Origin: JAEUQQ01 sp963697285
GTDB lineage: Bacteria > Acidobacteriota > Vicinamibacteria > Vicinamibacterales > JAFNAJ01
Length of the DNA: 64,000 bases
NCBI GenBank assembly: GCA_963697285.1
Contig: CAVONI010000011.1
Span: 1,364,001 to 1,428,000, forward strand
Reading direction: 5' to 3'
Part shown: in pieces, positions 58,182 through 64,000 of the stretch
How the letters are laid out: each line of letters starts with the position of its first letter
Position numbering within the stretch: the stretch's first letter is position 1
Notes under the pieces: generated by a model
Databases searched by the model: none
What the model was told of the DNA's origin: nothing
What the model saw: the letters and a program-made list of their open reading frames with translations, nothing else
Program-made: the position numbers and the translations under genes

Positions 58182-61126
58182 TCAGAACTCGAACTTCAGT
58201 CCGAGCTGCAGCTGGCGCAGGCGCGTTGGCCGACGTGAACGTGCCGTACGTGTCACGCGGCGCAAGCGTCGTGCCCCACGTCATGTTCAGCCCGCCGAAA
58301 TTCGTGCGGTTGAAGAGGTTGAACGCCTCGACCTGCAGCAGCAGCGCACGCCGGCCGTCGAAGCGGAATCGCTTCGACATCCGGACGTTGACGCTCGAGT
58401 AGTTCGCGCCCTCGTACGAGTTCCGCTCGGCCATCACGCCGTCGATGAATGGACGATCGGGGCTGCTGTTGCCGTCGACGTTCACATCGGAGCCAACGGC
58501 GGGGTTCTCGGCGGTGCCACTGCGATACGTGAACGTGCTCGACAGCGTCCAGCCGCCGAACACACCGAGCAGCACGGGATTGCCATCCGTGTCGTCGCCT
58601 CGACCATAGGGAAGCTCCCACACACCGGAGAACGACACGCGGTGACGCTGATGTTCGGCAGAGTACGACCGCTCGGCCTTGCGGTTGTACGGGATCGTTG
58701 GGCTGCTCGGCCTGCGTGAAGTCCGACCCGTCGTCCTTCGACTCCGAGAGGATGTAGTTCAGGCGCAGCGAGTAGCCGTCGGCCAGCCGCTTCTGCAGCG
58801 TGAACTGCACGCCGTAGTACTCCGACCATCCGCTCGACGACACGATCTGGATGTTGTTGTAGAGCGGATCGAGGCGGTTGTTGGCACCGTAGTACGGCCG
58901 GCCGATCTGCTGCGCGCTGGGGTTGGGCACCCCGAGCGAGGCGGCGTTGGCGGCCGTGAGCACCGTGGGCGGGCCGAGGTTGGTGTTGTCAGACACCAGC
59001 AAGGCCGCGCCCCAGTTCTGGACGTAGTTCACGCCGATCGCCCAGTTGGTCGCGACCTGCCGCTCGACGCCGAGGCTCACCTGGTCGACGTACGGGATCT
59101 CCAACTCCGGATCCGCCAGGTTGATGCTCGGCCTGGTCAGCGTCTGGCCCGGCGGCAGCTGGTCGCTCTCGGGGTACGCCCCCTGCGCAAAGCGCAGCGT
59201 CGCCGCGGCGCCCGACAGCGAGATCGACTGGCGCGCCAGCAGCGCGTTCCTCGCAACGAGCAGGAAGACCTTGTCGTAGAAGCGTCCGTAGCCTCCACGG
59301 ATCAGTGTCCTGCCACCGCCGATCGGATCCCACGTGAACCCGGCACGCGGTGACAGGTTGTTGCCGTCGCGATGGATGCCATCGTCGAGCGGCGCCTCGA
59401 TGGGATTGGAGCGGTCGCGCGGGACGTCCTGCGGCTGCGCGTCGTAGTCGTAGCGGAGCCCGTACACGAGCGTGAGCCGATCGTTCAGCGTCCACGAGTC
59501 CTGCGCGAACACCGAGTAGAGCGTGTCGGGCAGGTCGATCTCCGGGTTGCCAAACCCCTGCGCGAACGTCGTCGGCGTGCCGGCGATGAACGACGCGAGG
59601 CTGCCGAACGTGAAGCTCCCCGCGAAGCTCACCGGGAACGACGACTTCGCCGCGATGTGGCTGATGTCACCGCCCACCTTGAAGAAGTGCGATCCACGCT
59701 GCAGGCTCAGGGTGTAGCTGCCCTGCGTCGTGACCTCGTCGAGGATCACCGGGAAGTTGGTGTTGCGGCCCCACGTGGCCACGCCCGAGATGCTGACACG
59801 CGGCCCGATCTCGTCGTTGGCGTACTGCGTGAGATCGCGCGGCGCCACCTGCAGGCGCGCCTCGCCGAGCACCGTCGGCGAGATGACGTTCGTCCACGAC
59901 GCCAGGAACGACTGGTCGGTGCCCCGCTGCCCGCCACCGCCGGACACCTCCACGAGGCCGCCGATACCCACGCCACCCGCGTTCTCTTCGACGCTCTTGC
60001 CGTAGGTGTAGCGGAAGCCGACCGTGTTGCTCGAGTTGAAGGTGTGATCCAGCTTCAGCGACGCCAGCGTGTCGCGCCGCGTGACGGGATACACGCCGTT
60101 GGAGATGGCAGACACGCCGCTGTTGGGAATGGGCCGCGAGGCGAGCACGGAGTTGATGGTGGCGACCGCGGCATCGCTGATCGTGATCACGCCGCTCTCG
60201 TCGCGCTGCATCCGTTCAAAGGCTCCGAAGAAGAACGTCCGGTTCTGCTTCAGCGGGCCTCCCAGCGTGCCGCCGTAGTTCTGGCGCTGGAACTGGGGCT
60301 TGCCCTCGGTGACGAACGCGTTGCGCGCGTCCATCGACTCGTCGCGCACGTAGAGGAACGCGTTGCCGCGCAACTCGTTGGTGCCCGAGCGCGACACGAT
60401 GTTGACGAGTCCGCCCGACGCACGGCCGAACTCCGGCGCGAACTGGCTGGTGACGACCTGGAACTCGCGCACCGCTTCCTGGCTGATCGTCAGGCGCGTG
60501 TTGCCGTTGAGCGCGCCGTTGGCATCGACGCCGTCGAGCGAGATGTTGTTGCTGCGCGCGCGCTGCCCGTTGAAGCTGATGCCGCTCCCCTGGCCGCTCA
60601 TCTGCTGCCCGGTGACACCGGCGATCTGCGTCGAGAAGCTGAGGAAGTCGCGGCCGTTGCTCGGCAGGTTCTCGATTTCGGTGCGCGACACGACGGCGCC
60701 CGACTGCGTCCGGCCGCGCTCGACGATGGGCGCGTCGGCGGTGACCGTCAACTCCTGCGTGACGCCGGCGAGGGGCAGCGAGAAGTCGACCGTCAGCACC
60801 TGGCCGACTTCGAGCGAGAGGCCCGATCGCTGCACGGTCGCGAAGCCGTCGAGCGACACGGCCATCCGATAGGCGCCCGCGGGCACCGCCGGGATGCGAT
60901 AGCGACCCGTCTCGTTGGTCACCGACGCGCGTTCGACGCCGGTGTCGACGTTCGTGAGCACGAGCGTCGCGCCCGGCAGGACGCCGCCCGTCGCGTCGCG
61001 GACGATGCCTTCGAAATCACCACCGGAGGCGGTCTGGGATCGTGCCATCGTGGGGGTCAGCAGCGTCAGGCACGTGAGGAGGATGAACAGCGTGGGGGTA
61101 ATCTGACGATGAGGAAGGACTACCAT
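58182..61126 (-). CDS. TonB-dependent receptor, Oar-like (second copy; frame broken twice)
   Basis: About 980 residues. The ATG at 61126 (MVVLPHRQITPTLFILLTC) gives a signal peptide; no strong ribosome site is seen. CarboxypepD_reg domain (FEGIVRDATGGVLPGATLVL), plug with NNISLDGVDANG and EAVREFQVV, then a long barrel ending LRQLQLGLKFEF with C-terminal Phe. Two +1 insertions near 58690 and 58221. It is the first gene of the gamma-glutamyl set, and the next gene starts 14 bp after its stop. It would bring a large or complex ligand across the outer membrane. Confidence 0.9.
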
Positions 61127-61270
61127 GCGGCGAGCATACGCCCGCACGCAAACGCGTGGCAACGACCCCATTCCCACCGCGACGACCATCGATGACGGCG
61201 CCAGGCGCGAACACGCTCCGCACCGATCCCGCCCCACATCCGTCACGTGCTGCATCGGGACGGCCGCGTC

Positions 61271-61756
61271 TCAGGTGATGGCGGCCGCGAGACTGGCACC
61301 TGCGACGACCACGCCGACCAGGCGCAGCGCCCGCCCTGCGAGTCCCAGCACGAGGAACGGCCCGAACCCGGTGTCGGCCGCACCAGCGGCGGGTGCGAGG
61401 AGGAGAAACGGCGGGAACCCTCCGAACGCCGAGGCAAAGGTCAGGGTTCGGACGGTCCACGGGTTCATCCCCGCCATGCGCCGGCGCAGGCTGGCGACGC
61501 GGTCCTGATCGATCCGTCGGAGCGCCCGGGAATGGCTTGCCGCACGCGCACTCCAGTAGAGCGCGCTCTTCCCCACCATCTGCCCGACCGCGGCGACGAT
61601 GCCCAGTGTCCACACCGGGTAGCCAGCCGGCACGGCTGCCGCCGCGGCCAGCAGGAACGCCTCGACGTACAGGAAGGGGACGACGGCGCATGCGAGCGAC
61701 GCCAGGAAGGTCGCGGCCGCCGGTCCGACCAGCGCAATCAGGTTCGCGGTGTCCAT
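61271..61756 (-). CDS. DedA/YqaA-like small membrane protein
   Basis: A 161-residue protein with about four hydrophobic segments (start MDTANLIALVGPAAATFLASL). The part VVPFLYVEAFLLAAAAAVPAG and WTLGIVAAVGQMVGKSALYW resembles the SNARE-associated/DedA fold of YqaA-type proteins, usually linked to membrane homeostasis. Its start overlaps the radical SAM stop by 19 bp, so the two genes are coupled. Family is tentative. Confidence 0.65.
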   Translation of the reverse strand: MDTANLIALVGPAAATFLASLACAVVPFLYVEAFLLAAAAAVPAGYPVWTLGIVAAVGQMVGKSALYWSARAASHSRALRRIDQDRVASLRRRMAGMNPWTVRTLTFASAFGGFPPFLLLAPAAGAADTGFGPFLVLGLAGRALRLVGVVVAGASLAAAIT

Positions 61757-62829
61757 GGCGGTGCACTGACGGCCGGAACGACCCCGTCGCCCGTTCGTTC
61801 CGGTCGTCGAACATGGTTTCTGCGTGCGATGCGCGCGCCGAGCGCCAGGCGATCGAGCCAGCCCGCCACCGACAGCGCGGAATCGGCTTCTCCACGGAAG
61901 CAATACCAGCAGCCTTCGCATTTCGCGACATCGGCGCGGGCGCGATCGCCGCGAACCACCGCCAGCGAATCGCGGAGCAGGTGACCCGTCGCCGGCAGGT
62001 CGACGCACGGATGCACGAAGCCGAAGGGGTCGACGCTGAAGTACTTCTCTCCGGCGTGGCAGCGGGGCAGGCTGGCGCCACTCGCATAGCGTGCAATCCC
62101 CTTCAGGTAGTGAGACGAGTTGAGGACGTTGCCGTGCACGCGTTGCAGAAGTTCGATGGTCGCCACGTGAGACGGCGTGATCTCGGCGCAGAACTCACGG
62201 CTGCCGGTCTTGCGGTCGTGATACGGCTGGAAGAGCACGTACACCCCGAGTTCGTCGGCGAGGGCGACGATCCCCTCGATGTCCTCGACATTGTGCGGGG
62301 CCAGCACGCACATGAGGCCGCCGATCCGCAAGCCCGTCAGGAACTCCTCGAACACGAGACGCAGGTCGTCGATGACGCGGCGGTGCAGGCCGGGCACGCC
62401 CCTGAGCCCGTCGTGGACGACGGCATCGGGCGAGTCCATCGAGATCAGCAGCGTGTCGAGCCCGGCGTCCTTCAGCGCGCGCACGCGTGCGCGCGTCAGC
62501 GTGGCACCGTTGGTGACGATGGACGTCCACATGCCGAGGCACGACGCATGGTGGACGATGTCCTCGAGATCGCGGCGCAGCGTGGGCTCGCCACCCGTGA
62601 AGTTCACGAAGCGGCACCCGTGCTGGTAGACGCGCTGGAGCCCTTCGCGAATCTGCGCGAGGGTCATCTCGTCGCGCGGCTCACTCGGATGCCGCCAGTA
62701 CGCGCAGATGGCGCAACGGGCGTTGCAGCGATACGTCAGTTCCCAGAGGCAGGTGACCGATCGCCTGCCCAGCAACGCCGATGCGATGAACGAGGTCCCG
62801 AAACGCGCATAGGCGAGTGCAGAGCGCAT
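61738..62829 (-). CDS. Radical SAM/SPASM-like protein
   Basis: A 363-residue radical SAM enzyme. ATG 62829 has GGGAGG 7 nt upstream. The cluster is CNARCAIC (Cys 35, 39, 42), then NFTGGEPTLRRDL (GGE motif), VTNGATL and LLISMDSPD. A C-terminal cysteine set (ASLPRCHAG, VHPCVD and KCEGCWYCF) suggests an auxiliary cluster. The reaction is unknown. The overlap with the following DedA-like gene suggests a membrane-linked pathway, for instance lipid modification. Confidence 0.88.
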   Translation of the reverse strand: MRSALAYARFGTSFIASALLGRRSVTCLWELTYRCNARCAICAYWRHPSEPRDEMTLAQIREGLQRVYQHGCRFVNFTGGEPTLRRDLEDIVHHASCLGMWTSIVTNGATLTRARVRALKDAGLDTLLISMDSPDAVVHDGLRGVPGLHRRVIDDLRLVFEEFLTGLRIGGLMCVLAPHNVEDIEGIVALADELGVYVLFQPYHDRKTGSREFCAEITPSHVATIELLQRVHGNVLNSSHYLKGIARYASGASLPRCHAGEKYFSVDPFGFVHPCVDLPATGHLLRDSLAVVRGDRARADVAKCEGCWYCFRGEADSALSVAGWLDRLALGARIARRNHVRRPERTGDGVVPAVSAPPWTPRT

Positions 62830-63003
62830 GGCACGCCTCCCGTGGTGGAGGAGTGGCCGGCAGTGTGCGTTGGTCGGCGCCGCTCCCCCACCCTGGAATG
62901 CGTCCTTCGCGTGCGAACCGGCTCGGCCGGGCTGCGATTCGCGGGCGACGCCCCCGGGGCGTGGTCCCGACGGATTCCACGCCCCGGCTGCCTCCGGGTC
63001 CGC

Positions 63004-63900
63004 TCATCTCACGGTCAACACCGCGCAGGTGGCTTCGCGCACGACGTGCTGCGTCGTCGATCCGAACAGCAACAGGTCAACCGCGCCGCGCCCGCGTACC
63101 CCGAGCACGATGAGGCCCGCCTCCTGCTCGGCCGCGACGCGCAGGAGTTCCTTGTAGGCCTTGCCGTGACCGACGACGAACTCGGTCTCGCACCACGTCC
63201 GCGCCGCGGGCGGCACGAGCGATTCGAGTTGGGCGTGGGCATCGCGCTCGAGCGCCTGGCGGAACTCGGGCACGTTGAAGTGGTCGGTGAGCCGCTGCGG
63301 CGTCTCGGCGAACCACTCGAGCGCATGCACCAGCACGAGCCGGCTGCCCGCTTCCTGCCCGAGCGACAGCGCGTACTCGAGCGCGTGCGCCGACGCGTCA
63401 GAGAAGTCGATCCCGCAGAGGATGGTCTTCACCTTGACGACCTGCGCCGTGTCGTCGGTCGCCAGGTGAGGCACCGTCAGCACGGGACAGGGCGCCCGCC
63501 TGAGGACCTTCTCGGTCACGGACCCCAGCAAGAGGTGGTCGAACCCGCTGTGACCGTGCGTGCCGAGGACGATGAGGTCGGCCGGAAGCGATGCGGCGAC
63601 CTCCAGGATCTGCCGCACGACCGGCCCCATCGTCGTGAGGACGGTGGTGACGGGCGAGCCGGTCGCCATCGACACGAACCCGCGCAATCTCTCCTCGTCG
63701 CGTGCGACGAGCTCGCGGGTCTCGAGCGGCCAGCCGCCGGGGTACTCCGATCCCAGCGACGGTTGCGGCGGCGCCGGCAACACCGACAAGGCCGTGAGTT
63801 CCGCCCGGTACCAGGACGCGAGTGCTGCCGCATACCGCAGCGCACGCGCCGAGAACACAGAGGCGTCGACGGGACACAAGATACGCTCGATGCGAATCAT
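63004..63900 (-). CDS. Universal stress protein with two Usp domains
   Basis: A 298-residue tandem UspA protein. Start at ATG 63900 (MIRIERILCPVDASVFSARAL) with GGAGG upstream; a GTG at 63912 is possible. Domain 1 ends LGTHGHSGFDHLLLGSVTEKVL and domain 2 begins ILCGIDFSDASAHALEYAL and ends LGVRGRGAVDLLLFGSTTQHVV (each has the ATP-binding G-x-G-x-GS motif). It is cytoplasmic. It lies just after the sodium-pump decarboxylase gene on the same strand, possibly in one transcript. Confidence 0.94.
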   Translation of the reverse strand: MIRIERILCPVDASVFSARALRYAAALASWYRAELTALSVLPAPPQPSLGSEYPGGWPLETRELVARDEERLRGFVSMATGSPVTTVLTTMGPVVRQILEVAASLPADLIVLGTHGHSGFDHLLLGSVTEKVLRRAPCPVLTVPHLATDDTAQVVKVKTILCGIDFSDASAHALEYALSLGQEAGSRLVLVHALEWFAETPQRLTDHFNVPEFRQALERDAHAQLESLVPPAARTWCETEFVVGHGKAYKELLRVAAEQEAGLIVLGVRGRGAVDLLLFGSTTQHVVREATCAVLTVR

Positions 63901-63917
63901 GCTGGCCTCCACACTTC

Positions 63918-64000
63918 CTACCTGAGCATCGCGATGAACGCCCCTGCGGCGACAGCCGTGCCGATCACGCCCGCCACGTTGGGTCCCATCGCCGGCATCA
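63918..64000 (-). CDS. Sodium-pump decarboxylase beta subunit (OadB-like), C-terminal fragment
   Basis: Only the last 26 or so codons are inside the window: MPAMGPNVAGVIGTAVAAG, then AFIAMLR and TAG (63918-63920). This matches the highly conserved C-terminus of the membrane beta subunit of oxaloacetate/methylmalonyl-CoA/glutaconyl-CoA decarboxylases, which pumps sodium. The rest lies past 64000. The gene is 17 bp upstream of the Usp start. Confidence 0.7.
   Translation of the reverse strand, partial: MPAMGPNVAGVIGTAVAAGAFIAMLR

Noticed and set aside
53200..58700. Region of many short genes
   Set aside because: The short frames are pieces of five long proteins split by same-direction frame changes; they are not separate genes.
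59372..61195. Open frame on the plus strand, antisense to the second receptor
   Set aside because: Shadow of the receptor gene, with low-complexity Arg/Val/Ala translation and no start signal.

Overview
Organism. The DNA is GC-rich throughout and densely coding. It carries two Oar-like TonB-dependent receptors with a carboxypeptidase-regulatory domain, a soluble Ser/Thr kinase with TolB-like and TPR parts, a PEP-CTERM protein, FG-GAP/ASPIC repeats and many Tat or lipoprotein signals. Together these suggest an Acidobacteriota genome, probably of the Vicinamibacteria type. This is inferred from gene content; no rRNA or tRNA gene was seen.

Layout. 0-5 kb: a fatty-acyl-AMP ligase cut by the window edge, a CapA-like phosphatase, and a convergent pair of a Glu/Asp racemase and a Ddl-like ATP-grasp ligase. 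5-12 kb: an Oar-like receptor followed by a secreted penicillin-acylase fused to FG-GAP/ASPIC repeats. 12-27 kb: mixed housekeeping genes (Nramp-like transporter, threonine deaminase, FKBP isomerase, SDR, amidase, PEP-CTERM protein, PhzF, CoaA, D-aminoacylase, radical SAM, thioredoxin, e(P4) phosphatase). 27-33 kb: an RND efflux operon (MFP, permease, outer-membrane factor). 33-36.7 kb: M24 peptidase, MsrA and a beta-propeller lipoprotein. 36.9-41.4 kb: nrtR-nadA-nadB-nadC with a strong palindrome before nadA. 41.5-50.3 kb: citrate synthase, Ser/Thr kinase, formate-THF ligase and a TIG-domain secreted protein. 50.6-61.1 kb: a one-strand gene set that looks like a poly-gamma-glutamate or gamma-glutamyl compound uptake and processing system: Oar-like receptor, two AstE/AspA-like zinc hydrolases, gamma-glutamyltransferase lipoprotein, DUF6305-like periplasmic protein, TRAP-type permease with a small 2-TM partner, PgsW-like protein and a coupled small protein. 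61-64 kb: DedA-like protein, radical SAM, UspA, and the last residues of a sodium-pump decarboxylase beta subunit.

Frame quality. Many genes are broken by single-base indels. Nearly every one I could resolve is a +1 insertion, usually one extra G or C in a short run. They are scattered over most of the window but extremely dense at 53.2-58.7 kb. This pattern fits uncorrected sequencing insertions better than gene decay, so I annotate these as genes with interrupted frames.

Signals. Several genes show a TAnnnT box 11-15 nt before the start codon and no Shine-Dalgarno, as expected for leaderless mRNAs. Others have a purine-rich ribosome site and a -10 box further upstream. A dispersed GC-rich palindromic element with a conserved GTAGGGGC edge sits at gene 3' ends and in four cases provides the TAG stop codon itself.
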